Shown piece after piece: positions 45,528-58,784 of a DNA stretch of 64,000 bases. The translations under genes and the position numbers were made by a program. The notes beneath the pieces are model-generated. The model worked only from the letters and a program-made list of their open reading frames with translations, ran no database searches and was not told where the DNA came from. Within the stretch, counting starts at the first letter, position 1; each line of letters opens with the position of its first letter. Source of the DNA: Rhexocercosporidium sp. MPI-PUGE-AT-0058 (lineage: Eukaryota; Ascomycota; Leotiomycetes; Helotiales). The stretch is from the NCBI GenBank assembly GCA_020746875.1, contig JAGTJL010000022.1:620001-684000 (forward strand), in the 5' to 3' direction.

Positions 45528-48500
45528 GATGGTAGAAAGAAATGCGAGGGAAAACGGGAAATCCTCGAGATTCCAAAATCAAATGATCAATTATTTTCTT
45601 CCATCTTCCATCTTCCCTCGACAGTCAATTCCCCGGGATATCTCCAGAAATAAGAGGGATGTAGACGGGGTTGGTGCGATCTTTGGTTGTGGTTGGGATG
45701 GGAGGGACGGGACGTGGAAGGGTACTCGACGATGAGACGAGAATCGATACAATGGGGTAGCGATCAAGGCTCGTTCACTTCCCTGCAAAGATTGGATGAG
45801 GCGGCGAGGCTGGGAAAAAAGGCCAGGATTCGAGGGGAGGTGAAGCCAGGGTAAATACAAATGGGGCAGGCTCAATTTGGGCGTGCAGGGTCTCAGGAAG
45901 TCCTGTTTCAGAGGTGCTTAGCAGGCCTCAGCTGTGTGTCCAGTATCGAATCGCTTGGCTCACCACGTACCGCTGTCGAGACGGTTGTTTTGCAGGACCC
46001 AAGGGAATGGGTACGAAGAGAGCAGAAGGAGAGGAGAGGGGATGAGAGGAGGGGAAGAAAAGACAAGTGAGGAGAAAGAGCTTGAGGATGTAAATCCCAG
46101 CAGCTGCAGCTGGAGTTGCCATGCAAGCTATGTTTGCCATGTTTGGCAATCTGCATTTCCTTGTTGTCCGGGCGGCAATTGGCGCTATCCAGAGTAAACA
46201 AGGAATAGCAGCCACAGGGGTAGCTCTGGCCAGTCACCAGCCGAGGATTCTTCACGCGAACATGATCGTCGAGACGCCGGCGCATCGATTTCAAGATTGC
46301 GGGCTTTGATGGGTGGCGTATCCAGAGATGTGGCTGAAGTCATAATCATGCCCTTGAGAGGCCAATAAGAAGGCATTCAGAGCGGGATGAGGTTCGGATG
46401 CCTCGAATAACAAGTGGGAAGAAAGAAGCAATCGTGGCGAGGACTCGCATCAATAATTGCTTGGTGCAGTACTTCCAAGAGCTGGATCGGACCCGAAGCG
46501 AGATGTGGCTGAATATCAATTAAAGTGACACGTACAGGGCTTCGAGTCATGATGGAGACCAAATCGAGTCATGTTTAAAGAAGGTATCAACAGATAAAAG
46601 TGCAAGGAAATCAAAAGACTCATCATCTAGATCTAGGTTAACTACATCATCACCCACCGTGCCATTCAGACATTGCGAGGGGATTTTTGTCTCACGAGAG
46701 CGACATGAGGCGGTCAACTTACCTTAAGCTCCACGTCAACAGCCAAGAATGATCCAGACTGCTACGAAATGCAACAATCGCAAGCAAGTCCCCTGCATCT
46801 CATTTGAACACCTGCAAAAGTGGGAGAATATCATGACCGCATGTCGAGCCAGAGCTTGAAGGTTTTTTCGTAGCTTGCGAGCGGCATGCACCTCCGCATA
46901 CTTTGTACAGGAAACTCGGGAACTTACCTACCTGCCTCGCATGGATACGGCAGTTGAGGGGTTGGGTGGAAAAGCAGGATTGAGGTGCATGATCGAAGGA
47001 GGGACGATGAGGCGGCTTGGATGAGCGAACATTTTCTGTCACGTTTCGCCAGCCTTATGTGTGACGTGATCGGATCATTGAATGCTTGATTCGAGGGTCG
47101 ATCGAGATGAAGGTTAACCTTTTTACTCTGGAACCTTAAAGTGACGAGATGAATTTGGGTAGCTGTTCTCACGTGATGCCATCAAGAATCCTTGTTAAAG
47201 GTCTGACGAAAAAAGTCGGGTCTTACAAGGGTAAGCTACACATCCATTGTATCACTTCTAGCCTACTAGATCTTCGACATCTTCAACAAGGGCAATATTC
47301 AACCAGAAACATGAAAGTGATGAGCATGACACGTGATGTAGTTCCATCACTCTTCTTACCTACGTAGCGATAATTCTAAGGCTGGTAGAACTAGGCTTGT
47401 AGGTTACCTGCTTGTCTTCAATGGATGTTCATTCGGATAAGCGATATAAATCAACATATCACTCGGTTAGTCTCGCTACCATACCATGTTTCTCTCCTGA
47501 CATATTAACTTTCTTCAATAACATCCATGGTAAATCTGACTCGGCTTGGGGTCTGCTTAGTCAATCTCGAGTCCATGAAGTAGCGCTGCAAACCACTTGT
47601 CTTTGAAAGGCTTGCTTCTCAGGACCAGCTTGATATACGACGAAGATGGAAACATAATTTCCAAAATTTTGGCGGCCCACTGGACATATGATCCAGGACA
47701 GTGAATAGAGCACCTAGAGCCACTGTCTCGACTGTGCGCCAAGGAGATTGTCTCCTTGTGGCCTGACTTATTTGGTCTGTACCTTGACAGCTTTTTCGCG
47801 CATCATAGCTTAACGAAGTAGGAACAATATCCTTGGTGGCTAGCTTTGCGGTTTCTTGTGGGAAGAGATCGCAGTCCATGGTTGAAACAGGATTGATTCT
47901 CGGCTGTGTATATTATTCAGCCGTAAGTGTCAGCGTGGATTCATTGCGTCAACGCGGACGTCGATTGTGAAAGTTGACACCTGCTTCAAGCTGGGTGAGG
48001 ACTTTAACGGTCTTCAAATAACAAGTGCATTGCATCAAAATCTTTAAATTGTCAAGAATATTCTCAAATATCGTCAACAATAGCTCTGACTTCGACTACA
48101 GGTCTACAAAAATGGTTGCCAGATTTCCATGATAACATGACTTACTCAAACAAACTTTGATGATAAAATTTAGGCATATTCAAGGCTATACAGGTTCTGA
48201 GTTCCTCGTTGAAAGATCGATGGATAGTATACTTGAACCCCTTTGACTTCATCCTTCGCACCCAGAAAACTTTGTGCCAAAGGCAAAATCCGGAGATCTT
48301 TTGTTTACGACTAAGACGAGGCGAAATAGGGCCCGTCTTGCGAGAAGCCGAGGAGCTAAGAGCGTACTGTAATGCAGAAATATGGCCCCGGAAAATCATA
48401 ACAACGGGTAGTCAATCGACCCCACTCGCCCACTTTTGGAACATGATCTAGACACATGCTCATGATCAGCCAAGGTCTTTGAGAACCGGCGATAGCTTCC

Positions 48501-49685
48501 ACTTTTCAAGTATCCATAAGAGATCATCGACTAATTTTCTCAGCTTAAATAAGAGAACACTTGCACAAACAGAAACCCCTTTTCTCTAACAGCGAATTCC
48601 ACGTGACAAGCTTGAAATTTTTGATGGCGCCGGGATCAACTTCCCTTCTGAAGGCTCAAGTTGGCCGTGGGCCAGCGTTCTAAGGTAGCACTCGGAGAAG
48701 ATTAAACACAAAAAGCTCCCTCATCGCACGGAAGCTGCTCAACGTCTCCTGATGTAGATTGCCACGACTTGCCAATTTCCTCCTTCCGTCTGCATTGTAA
48801 CCTGAAAACAATTATCTAAACACTAACTAGCCATCGACCCCTCCATTTGTGACCATTGAAGGTCCTCCTCCACACCTACTCTATCTGCCATCCAAGTGTC
48901 GTGTCAAAGCCCTCCTCGTGCCGACTCCTCGCCGTAGCGCATGCCACAGCATCTCCTTATCGCGCACCCGGCAAGTCCGCCCACGAATCATTTGATAGAT
49001 CAACACATAAGGACCAGGATGTGTGTACACAGGGTTCAAGAAGTTAGTAATGTGGAGGAGATCAAAGAGGGGTAAAGAGGTGGTGTGAGGCGATTTTTTG
49101 TACTCCGAAAGTAGTACGGTGAGCCTGAGGGTCTTGAGGGTTGTTTCACGGGGTTTTCATGATGAGAGAAGTCAACAGACAGAAGAAATACGAGGAGAAT
49201 ATTGGGAACGCCAGCTTATCTCTTGCTCTCCATCTCAGACGCTAAACGCGGGATATTTCAGGGAACGCCCTGTAGATCGCTATCTATCGAACGCTACTGT
49301 AAACGCACTGGATCTCGGGGTCGCTCGGGCTGTCTCTCCCCACAGCTGCCATCAACCAGCCAGCGGCCCATCAGCCACAATGACTGGGCCCAGTGCAGGC
49401 ATATGTAGAAGTAGTAATTACCTCCTACCTATGACCAGCACAGACATCTGTACAAACCCACCCCAGCTTGACCACGGGACTTGCTTGCTTGCTGTGCTGT
49501 GGTCGTGGTCTTGGCCCGTTCCCGTCCTGGCCTGCCTCCACGACCAACTGACAAGTGACGAAAGATAATTTGACCACCAGCGATTTCTCCTCGATTCCAT
49601 GACCCAACACTTACAACTTTTTCTACATCTGGTGTAGACAGCCGCAATAGTGGATGTCTTCTCATCCGTATAAGAAACCCTCACG
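45528..49685. other. long intergenic region
   Basis: About 4.2 kb between divergent genes. No gene is well supported. On the minus strand, 47557-47879 contains two overlapping frames with plausible protein-like sequence (for example MDCDLFPQETAKLATKDIVP) that could be exons of a decayed gene. 48142-48399 (-) is an 85-codon ATG frame without features. No RNA gene or clear repeat is seen. The right end is the promoter and leader of the regulator starting at 49686. Confidence 0.4.
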
Positions 49686-52552
49686 ATGGAAACTATCACC
49701 ATTCCATCGCCCACTGCCTTTCTGGCTTCGCCTGTCTTAAAGCCCGCTCCAGAGCCACCACCCCCTCCCAAGCACAAACCCTCCCCCGCCAACAGATCCA
49801 ACCCGCCGACAAAAAAGCAGAGCGGTATAGTGAAGCCTAAGCAATCAAAGAGTCGCAATGGTAGGTCTGCTCTATTTCCTGGGAGCTTATCTTGGGGATG
49901 ATAAGGAGGAATCGGGACGTGGAGAAGTGGGGATGAGGAGTGATGAGAAGTGGTATACCGGAGTGCAGATAGTGGAAGGAGAGCTTCGAAATAATGGATT
50001 ATTGGTAGATTGAATACCAGATTCCATTTGCTCTCTTGCCCATATCTGCGAGTATGTTTTGGTCCTGTGAAGGGGAATTGGAGCTTCAATGGCAAATATA
50101 CAGAAGACAAGCGGGGGAAGGTCAAGAGCGGGGAAACAACATCTGTAGAGAATGTCGCTGATAGAAAGTCACAGGCTGCATAACTTGCAAAGCGAAAAGA
50201 TTAAAATGCGACGAGACGAAACCTACATGTCAGCAATGTCATAAGCGGAGCGTAACATGTGGGGGGTACAAGAAGGATTTCAAATGGCGGCCATTCGAGG
50301 AGACAACCTTCAACAACAAAGTTGCTCCACCGAGGCCAAAACGAGGTATGGCAATATGATGTGGCCTGAGAACACTCAATGGAGTATTCGCTGATGTGTG
50401 CAGATTCTATAGCATTGAATAAACCTCCAGAACCAGTTCGAAGCCCTTCAGATGCCTCGACAACATCAACAACACCCGGCGCCGAGCCAGATCAAGACAT
50501 GTCAATGCAAGACTCCTTCTTCCACGCTGCGGCGGCGCCGACACCTCCACCCCCTTCATATACACCACCAGACTTCGATCCCCCAAATCTACATTTCGAC
50601 CACGCTCCTATATTCGACATGAGTACTCCACCGTACATGCGAGAACTACCCCGCCCTCGATTCGAAGCCGATTCAGTTACGAGGAGTCTGAGCAGTTTGT
50701 TTGATGATCCCACGCCACCCAGCACTTCCAGACCGAGTTTTTCTGGCCAGTCTCCCAGACTGATTGATCTTTTGTTGCCGGGTTCAGAGTTGAATGCGAG
50801 GCCTGGAACGGTTTCTATGCCCCCAATGGTCACAAACACAACGCCAGTGATGGGCCTGTCTCCTATGATGGATCACAATTTCCTACCTATGGAAATGACG
50901 CAAGATTCAAATTTGGTGGACGATATTGAGGAGATTATCAGAGAGCCGCAGATGTCGGATGCAGATCTATGGATGTCAATACGGAATCCCATTTCCTCGA
51001 GGTCCTCAACAACCTCACCAACAACCACACGAGATGATCCATTCAACAAAATTTATCGGCAACCGGAAGTTCAGGCTGGGAGTCAGGAAATGCTTATGCT
51101 GCGATTTGACAAGCAGACCTGTGGGATCTTGTCAGTGAAGGATGGACCAACTGAGAATCCTTGGAGGACATTGGTTTGGCCCTTGGCAAGGAACTCGACT
51201 CCTCTATACCACGCAATCGCATCATTGACTGCCTTTCACACTTCGAAAGAAAAGCCTTCGTTGCGGGTTGATGGGATGGAGCATATGCGAAAGAGTATCC
51301 GAGCTCTAGCCACCGGCATCGAGAATATGAGAACCGATGAGGCTTTGGCCACCACCTTGGTACTTGCATTTTCCGAATCCTGGGACCAGCACATATCTAC
51401 GGGTATCGAGCATCTGCGTGGAGCGAGGATTCTGGTCAACCAAGCCCTTGTTTCTCACAAGAAGCGGAATCTCTTGGGTGACGATCTCGCACGGCTGAGA
51501 TTTCTCTGCAATACCTGGGTGTACATGGATGTCATTTCCCGTCTAACATCTGTGGACGACGATGAATCGAGCGATTTCGACACTATTCTTGCGCCATTGA
51601 ACACATCATTTGACAGCAACAGTACCGAAATCGATCCCTTGATGGGCTGCGCTGCTTCCCTGTTTCCCCTCATCGGCCGAGTTGCCAACCTCTGCAGGAA
51701 AGTGCGGAAAGTCAAGACGAATTCCATTGCTATCATCAGCCAGGCCATGGAATTGAAAGAAGCTATCGTGCAATGGTCACCTCCACCTCTTCTTATGATC
51801 GAGCGACCCGAAGATCCAACCTCGGAAATTCAGCATGCGCTGCAGACAGCTGAGGCATATCGATTTGCCACCCTCCTATACCTACATCAAGCCGTCCCCG
51901 AGATTCCCTCCTGGACATCCGCTCAGCTGGCCAAAAAAGTCCTCGTTTATCTCGCGACCGTACCTCTGAGTTCCAGATTGGTCATCGTGCAGATCTACCC
52001 CTTACTCGCAGCTGGGTGCGAAGCCTACGAGAACGAAGACAGGCAATGGGTCGAAGAGCGCTGGGCATCAATGGCTTCAAGAATGTGGATTGGCAATATC
52101 GATCGATGCTGGGAAGTCATGCAAGAAGTTTGGTCGCGTCGGGATGCTGCTGAAGCTGCACGCAACGCTGCTGAGAAAGGGAAGATGAAGCCTGGCATGT
52201 CGATGATGGTTCACTCGGAAAGCAGCAAGCGGAAATTCGAAGAGGAGCTTGCTATGGACGACGTGTTCTCCTTCTCGGACATGTTGAATGGCACTTCGTC
52301 TGCTGGGAAGAGGCAAAGGAATGGGAGGAGTCTGAGTGGCACATTCTCGCCTAACGGTGGGATGGAACGAAAGCGTGTTCATGAACCGGTAGATGAAGAG
52401 ATGGATTTTGATGTCACCGTGAGAGGGAGGATGCATTGGGTCGGAGTGATGAAAGATTGGGAATGGGAAAGTAAGTCATTCTATCGCTCCTTTGGAGTAT
52501 CCATCCAACCCGGAAAAGGCAAAAGCTAACGCCATCAGTCCTCCTCGGCTAA
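49686..52552 (+). CDS. Zn2Cys6 transcription factor
   Basis: Exons 49686-49860, 50175-50345, 50404-52470 and 52539-52552 give 808 residues. Exon 1 codes a Pro/Lys/Ser-rich leader. The zinc cluster begins just after the first intron: Cys 60, 63, 70, 77, 80 and 87 (CITCKAKRLKCDETKPTC...), CX2CX6CX6CX2CX6C. A Pro/Ser/Thr-rich linker is followed by a fungal-specific domain (LARNSTPLYHAIASLTAFHT, TDEALATTLVLAFSESWDQH, DLARLRFLCNTWVYMDVISR) as in C6 regulators of the Ume6/ARCA-like, UaY/PrnA-like style. The DNA target is unknown. Intron 1 is 314 nt, far longer than others here. The last exon codes five residues (ILLG after a split codon) and ends one base before the convergent gene's stop. The C-terminal intron join is the least certain part. 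Confidence 0.88.
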
Positions 52553-53023
52553 TTAATGCCTCGTCAACCCATTCTGTCCCAACCAAGCTCTCACGCCTTG
52601 ATTCTCCTCAACCGTCCTACTTGGTCCCATCCCATACACGTCATTCCTGGATGCGTCTCTGGCTGGTGGTCCGAATCCTCCTCTCCATGGATCTACAGGC
52701 CATGCATTGCTCCTCCGCTCGGCTGCTTTCATCCATGCTCTCGCTATACGATCTTCCTTCTCTAGCCGTTCCCGCTCAGCATCCTGTGCCCGTTGCACAA
52801 ATGCCTCGTATGAAGTCAGCCTCGTCGGAGGTTGCGGTCTCGTTTTTGGTGTAGGTGGATCCTGTAATGTCGATGTGGTGGAGAGGTTTGATGTCGATCT
52901 ATTATCATGCTGTTGTCGCATCTCCTGCGAGGCTCTCGCGTCCGGAGATGTCGCACTGGACTGTGTGGACGGCGCAGCTGACCCCCCTTTGGACTTCCTG
53001 GATCGACCTTTGAAGAGTCCCAT
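52553..53023 (-). CDS. conserved hypothetical protein, low complexity then helical
   Basis: A single frame of 156 residues starting MGLFKGRSRKSKGGSA, with basic residues after Gly2. A Ser/Thr/Pro/Gln-rich half (about residues 15-65) leads to a conserved-looking helical part, RLTSYEAFVQRAQDAERERL and IARAWMKAAERRSNAWPVDP. After that comes WRGGFGPPARDASRNDVYG and a C-terminus with VRAWLGQNGLTRH. I believe this belongs to a short fungal conserved-hypothetical family; the function is unknown. The ATG at 53023 is followed by an uninterrupted frame. Its stop abuts the stop of the Zn2Cys6 factor on the other strand with no intervening base. Confidence 0.75.
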   Translation of the reverse strand: MGLFKGRSRKSKGGSAAPSTQSSATSPDARASQEMRQQHDNRSTSNLSTTSTLQDPPTPKTRPQPPTRLTSYEAFVQRAQDAERERLEKEDRIARAWMKAAERRSNAWPVDPWRGGFGPPARDASRNDVYGMGPSRTVEENQGVRAWLGQNGLTRH

Positions 53024-55690
53024 CTTTCTTGCTGCGTTTGAGCGTTTCTTTTTGGAGTTCTCGTTCTCGTTCTCGTTCTTTTATGTATTGCTGGATTGTT
53101 GATGATGACTGATGGACGATTGATTGACTGATATGAGAGAGCGTTTCAGCGAGGTGTTTGGTGTATGGCGTATTTTCCCCAGTGTTTTCGTCGTTTCTGT
53201 TGTTGTCCTTGGTGGCGGTGATGCTGGCGGTGTGTGGGTACAAGATGATCAAAAGAGGTGTTGCGGTGTGTTGGGTCGGCTATAGAGTACTTTCTCTTTC
53301 TTGTATTTCCCTTCCTTCACTTTCACGAGTATATATCAGAAACTGCCAGAAGCGAGGCAAATGAAATATAACAGGTTAAATCCAATGCTTTGAAATCCAA
53401 TGGCAAGATCCCAGAGAATTCTCAAATTTTATGTCGAATTCAAAACTCCCAAGGCAGGTGAAATGGTTAGGCTGTTGGTTCCGTGATTAAGTAGCTCCTC
53501 TCGCTGGGGCCTGGTAACGTGCTGGGACGAAACTGCTTTGTAAGTCCTCGACAACACCAAGATTCGTAATCCACGGCTTGCCAAAATGGACGTCCCGTGC
53601 TCTTAGCGGGAGAAAATCAAACAGAAGGTCTGGTGTGGCATTCTCTGTCAAGAGCAAAGATCCGCGCTGTCACGTTCGCGCCCTGGATGTCTTCCGACAG
53701 TTTGTGATGATGACTGGCTAGCTGGCGGCTGGCGCGCTTTGCTGGGAGAGTGTAGCTTGAAGGGTGATCTCGAGTTCTGACTTCCTCTCTTGCAGAAATG
53801 CTTTTGAAACTCTGGGATATGGCGAGACTTATATGCTGGAATCGTACTATTGCTGATATTGGTGACGCCGTGAGACTGAGTAATAGAACTGAAGCTGAAG
53901 CCGATCAACATGTGCTAGCTGAGAAGAAATGGTTTCGTATGGATGGCACGAGAGCGATTTACGTACTGGAATCAGAAATGCCAAGACGTGAGATCGGATT
54001 CCGATTTCCTGAACGCACTTTCGGAACTTGCCCAAAAGAAAAATAAAAGTTGATACTCTTCGAACAGCGAATGAAAAGATATAGGATTTGAATCTTCTTT
54101 TAAATTCCCGTTTCAGCTGCGCTGATTCCTGTGCCCGAGGTGTTGGCAGTCGGATTGAGCGGCTCTCCTTACTGGCGGTGGTTACGCAAGCGAGGTGAGA
54201 TGACGGTTGGAATAAGCTTTCATGAGGAGCTCGTGGGAGTGAATTACCGAGTCCGAGGGTGATTTGTCTGACTGTATGTGGTAATCTGGGGAAGGAGACG
54301 GGGAGATGAGTGATCGAGGATGATAATGACAAATTTGAATATGTGACGAGGCTGTGATTCTGGGAATGGGATGAGATCATATGGAAGTGGGATGAGAGTT
54401 TATAAGTACAGGCGCAAGGGTATGTCTTAGATGAGACAACAACTGTTCTATTAAAAGGGTGGGTATGGAAGTTCCAGCCTGATCGAGGGTGAGAATCCAT
54501 CGTGTTGTCTAACACCATCTAGCAAGCGAGTCGAGCTGAAAGGATAGACAAGGATAAAGGGTAAAATCGGAACAATACTTTCAGGCAATGCACCTCGCGC
54601 TGGGCTTGGCTTCTCACTTTGGCTTGAAATTCATATCCTTGTTGAAGCGTAGAGGCTTTTCTTTTGGGAGTTGGCATGACTTGTGGCGTCTATAGTGCAA
54701 TGGTGGGGGAGAAGGGGGGAGGTCTCCGATAAGCAGACGAGACCTACGATAAGAATAGGGGGTGGGAGAGTAGATCATGGGTCTTGATCATGCTTTGGTG
54801 ATGAGCGATATCGGGGTCTTGATACTTGAAGATGGGTAAAAATATGTTTCCTTTGATGTGATTTGGTGATAGGCGACGGAGCTCCAGGCTCTAATACATA
54901 GATCCAATTTCTAGTATGCCTGTTGGTCTGCTGAACCTAACCCAGAAGATTATTTTCACCGTTTTCATTTATCAATATCACCAGACCTAAAAGTGTTTAC
55001 ATTCCATCATTGAACCCCTACCAGATCCCTCCCAGCCATTTATTCCATACGTCAACGTTGCATCATCAAGGTACGTACAAAACCAATGACTTATATCTCT
55101 ATAGTCCTCATGTGCCGTCTATCGAGGCTGGACAAGCTACCATCTAGCATCTAAACGATGGAGCGAGCATAGCTGAAAATCTGGATGAGGAGAATTTATA
55201 TATTGTTTAGAGGTAATGAATAGTTAATGATGCTGCTGCTGCTGATGATGAGTGGAGGACTGAAGCTGCCTAGAAGTGAGTAGCGAATAATCAAACAGGA
55301 GGATTTTCAAAAAAGAATGTGATTTTGCATATCTCGTTTTACTTAGATGCGATGCTATCAGATTGTGGGAACTTCACTACCTATACCACTTTACAGACGA
55401 TCCCAGTGTAACCGACGTGTCAAGTTGTCAATGGCCTTCTTTATTTCCTCAAACCATCCGACCTCTGAAGATGTCGCAGCGGGGGCCGGCTCACTCTAGA
55501 AGACGATCGTGATACCCAAGCGCATGCAGTTCATAGATCTGGTAAGAGAGAAGGGCAGCACCGGGTTCTGCTACTTGAAGCGTCCCTATTTCTCCCTCCT
55601 GATCAGGACCGGAATGGCCGGCCTTCATGTGAGCTATCCCAAACTCCTAGGATCGACAAAACGCCTACCCAAATTGCTTTACATGGCTAC
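53024..55690. other. long intergenic region
   Basis: About 2.7 kb with no gene I can support. Frames at 53798-54046 (+) and 53847-54518 (-) overlap antisense, with no features. A short GCT/GAT repeat is present at about 55228-55250. The right end is the 3' flank of the transporter. Confidence 0.45.
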
Positions 55691-57592
55691 CTAACCCAAG
55701 TGGACAGCAACATTCTCGTTGATGAAGTCAGCGATTCTAGAGCTTGTTAGCAATCAAACCTTATTCTCAAAGGGACGAGGTGACTTACCCGTGAAGGAAG
55801 AAACACGAAACAATAGCAGCGCCTCCGAAAGCGATGGAAACAAGGTAAATCTCAGGATAAGCTGTCTTGTAAAGCTCGTGACCGGCCTGTTGGATTGCTG
55901 CAATGTCCACGGGGTCTGTGATGTTGAATTGACCCGCGTATGCAGAGAAGGGGCCGGCAGTCAGGGTAGTGATGAGCTTGGTGGTCGCGCCAATAGGGTC
56001 CAAGCCAGGATTGAAGCCGTGGATGATGGCTGGAAGGGTGAAGATGGTAAGGTTTCCCATTGCTCTGTCCTCGATGTGCTTGTGGAACAGATTGTAGAAC
56101 ATGGAGACGCCGATGACTTGACCGAAAGCACGGACAACAATGGATAGAGCGATGGATGTTCCAATGAGAGTCTCTGGACTGATGATGGAGAAGACGACTT
56201 GACTTGGGAGTAGAACACCGCCAACACCGATGAGACCAATGACCAGTGGTGCCCATGCTGTGTTGATGTTCTCTGGATCAATCGCAGCCATAGATCCAAG
56301 ACCTGATTCAATGTTAGCCGCGAAGTACCCAGGACTGGGACTAGAGGTATACCCACCAGCCGTTTGAAGAACGCAAAAGAAAATGAGAATCCATTGAATC
56401 CTCGTCCTGAAGACAGTCATCAAGCCAGCACTGATGATAGCGCCTCCTGCAATACAGAAACCGATGGGCAGAAGCCATATACCAGCGTCCCGGAAAGAAG
56501 CTCCGTAAACGGTGTACACTTGGATGGCCCAGAAGACGACAACGGGAATGAAATTGACACCTGATGTGAGGCAGAGGAAGCAGATGACGAAGAACAAGCG
56601 CTTATGTTGAACCAGCTCTCCGGGGAACAATGGGTACTTGGCAACGAACTTTTCGTAGACGACGAAGATAAGGAGGAGGCCGAGTCCAATGGTGATGCAG
56701 GCGATGACATGAGCTGAGTGCCATGGATATGGCTGATTTCCCCAGTTCAGTCCAACCAGGAATAAGGTAACACCAGAGATTGAAAGGAATGCACCGATGA
56801 AATCGATGCGCTTGAGCACTTCGGACTTGCTCAAGCCGAGAGAGTTGACTCGTGGAGGAGGCTTGTACCAGATGGCGATGATGACGAAGCCAATCAAAGC
56901 GAGAGCTCCAATGACAACTGGGACGTATCGCCAGTTGTGCTCAGCGATGAGCTGACCATACAGCGAGGCAGGAGCAAATGGCATGAATCCCATGACGATA
57001 TAACCGATGGTGATACCGCGTTGAGAGATGGGAACCAGTTCCGTAACAGCCGCGATGGAAGTGAGCAATTGAATACCAATACCCACGCCCGAAATAGCCA
57101 TGGCAGCGATAGCGCTAGCGATATTGGGAGATAATCCCAGGAGAATCATAGAGACAACAGTGAACAGTAGACTGATGAGGGTTGTTAGTTTGCGACCGAG
57201 GAGATCGACGAGTGGTCCAACGAATGGTACAGTTGAGCCGACGGCGATAAATTGAGCAACAATGAGCCAGATGGCCTTGTCTCCCGAGTCGAGATCATAG
57301 GCAATGACCGTGAAAAGCGTGATGAGGAAGAGAGGGATGACCTCTGCAACCACGAATGAGATACTGAAGCCCAACATAGTCATGATAAAGCCGAAGTTTT
57401 TCTTGTCTCGTTAGCTGCCACCTCAGAATAGCCGTCACCGTACATACATACCTTGTTCTGGATTGTTGACGCGGTGGTTTGGGCATGAGCCAACCCATTT
57501 CCGCTTTCTAATTTTGTGGCGTCCATCGTAGGACTATGGTGAATGGCAACCGCCTTCTCCTCATCAGATTCGGAACGTCTGGTGGCAGACAT
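55691..57592 (-). CDS. MFS efflux transporter, TRI12-like (14 TM)
   Basis: Exons 57592-57452, 57401-55789 and 55736-55691 give 599 residues. The short N-terminus is hydrophilic. Membrane segments start at KNFGFIMTMLGFSISFVVAE and continue with IWLIVAQFIAVGSTVPFVGP, the MFS motif A-like GPLVDLLGRK, GIGIQLLTSIAAVTELVP, GFMPFAPASLYGQLIAEHNW and others, ending AAIVSCFFLHG then IADFINENVAVHLG from exon 3. The pattern is that of the fungal trichothecene efflux pump family (PF06609, TRI12), whose members include siderophore and toxin exporters. Substrate cannot be told. No biosynthetic genes flank it, so it need not export a specialised metabolite. The first and third junctions (GTATGT and GTAAGT donors, GCTAAC branch points) restore family sequence. 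Confidence 0.92.
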
Positions 57593-58784
57593 GGTGGCCG
57601 TTGATCCTTTTGCTGATGGCTGTAACACGTATGTTGTAGGTAGAGAGTCAAGTGGATTGTGAGAATCTAAAAATCTGGTGAGTCGACTCAAAGTTCGCAG
57701 CCGGCCAGGTACAGCTCAACACGGGGTAATTAGACAAGGGCGGTCAGCCTTTATCAAATAGTAATTTCCCCTCAGAGTCAATAATACCTCGGTCGACGAT
57801 CTGCATCATTTGTTCCAAGAAGCCTAATCTTCTTAGTTCAAGGAACGGAATGCAGCCGTTGGCTGTATTAGAGTTAGAGTACTGACTAGTTTGTGCGCCT
57901 TAATTATGTATTTTACGATAGATTGAGCTTGGGGTGATCTGGGGATGTAGCGCCAAAGCTAACAGCTGAAAGTAGCCAACCGCATCGCGGTAATTTCAAC
58001 CCGGCACAGCCAAGCCCCCTGCTGGCATCATATGAAGAATCGAGTCTGGTCGAATCAAGTCTGGTTGCGCGCTCTGTTGGCTGGAGACCGAGGAGGTGGA
58101 GAAAGGGAAGAAAAGCTGGAGACGAGACACCGAGGCGTGGCTTGCTGCGGGGTTTGCGAGGAGGCTGAGTTGAATGGAGATTTTACTTATTCTTTGGGAT
58201 TGACTTGGCTCCCCAGAACTCTGAATTAATGTCTGGACTCTTGAACCTTGGTGACCCGAGGTGAGGTAAGTCTTACTATAACCAAAACGTGGGGAGTGAG
58301 GGCATTCCGGAGAATGTGTCGCAAAGGTCTATTGATAGAAGTAATTGGTGTTCAGTGAGCAATTATTGCAAGAGAAAAGGATTTGACACGCGGAAGAGGC
58401 GTCGAAAGATCAACACTGTGCACTACACCAACTCCCCAATTCAGTATCACGTCGTACCGGTCGATGCAGGTGACATGTGCCAGAGCCAATGTTGGTAAAG
58501 TTTAGATCCAAACCTTTTAAGCAGAGGAACGAATCACAAGGGCAGCATCTGCGGCGAAGTAGGATGGCTGTGGTAAAGACGGGCTCGGAGCTGACTTACT
58601 ACTTTAACAAAGTGGACTGGTGTTTGGAATACCGATTTGTACCACACTTGTGACTGACTTGGCAAAGTCAAGATGTTGGACTTTTTGAACCTGCCCCCAC
58701 ACGCTCACAGTGACCATGGTTGTTTGCGCGGCACATGCCAGAGTCCATCGATGATCAACACTGATTCGCGGGGAAAACCTGGGT
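57593..58784. other. intergenic, upstream of transporter
   Basis: Promoter side of the MFS gene. Small frames (58032-58229, 58289-58498, +) have no features. No RNA genes or repeats are seen. Confidence 0.45.

Noticed and set aside
49418..50125. Antisense frame across the start of the Zn2Cys6 factor
   Set aside because: Shadow of the real gene and its intron; Gly/Arg-rich.
53798..54518. Antisense pair of frames
   Set aside because: No motifs, Ser/His-rich by chance.
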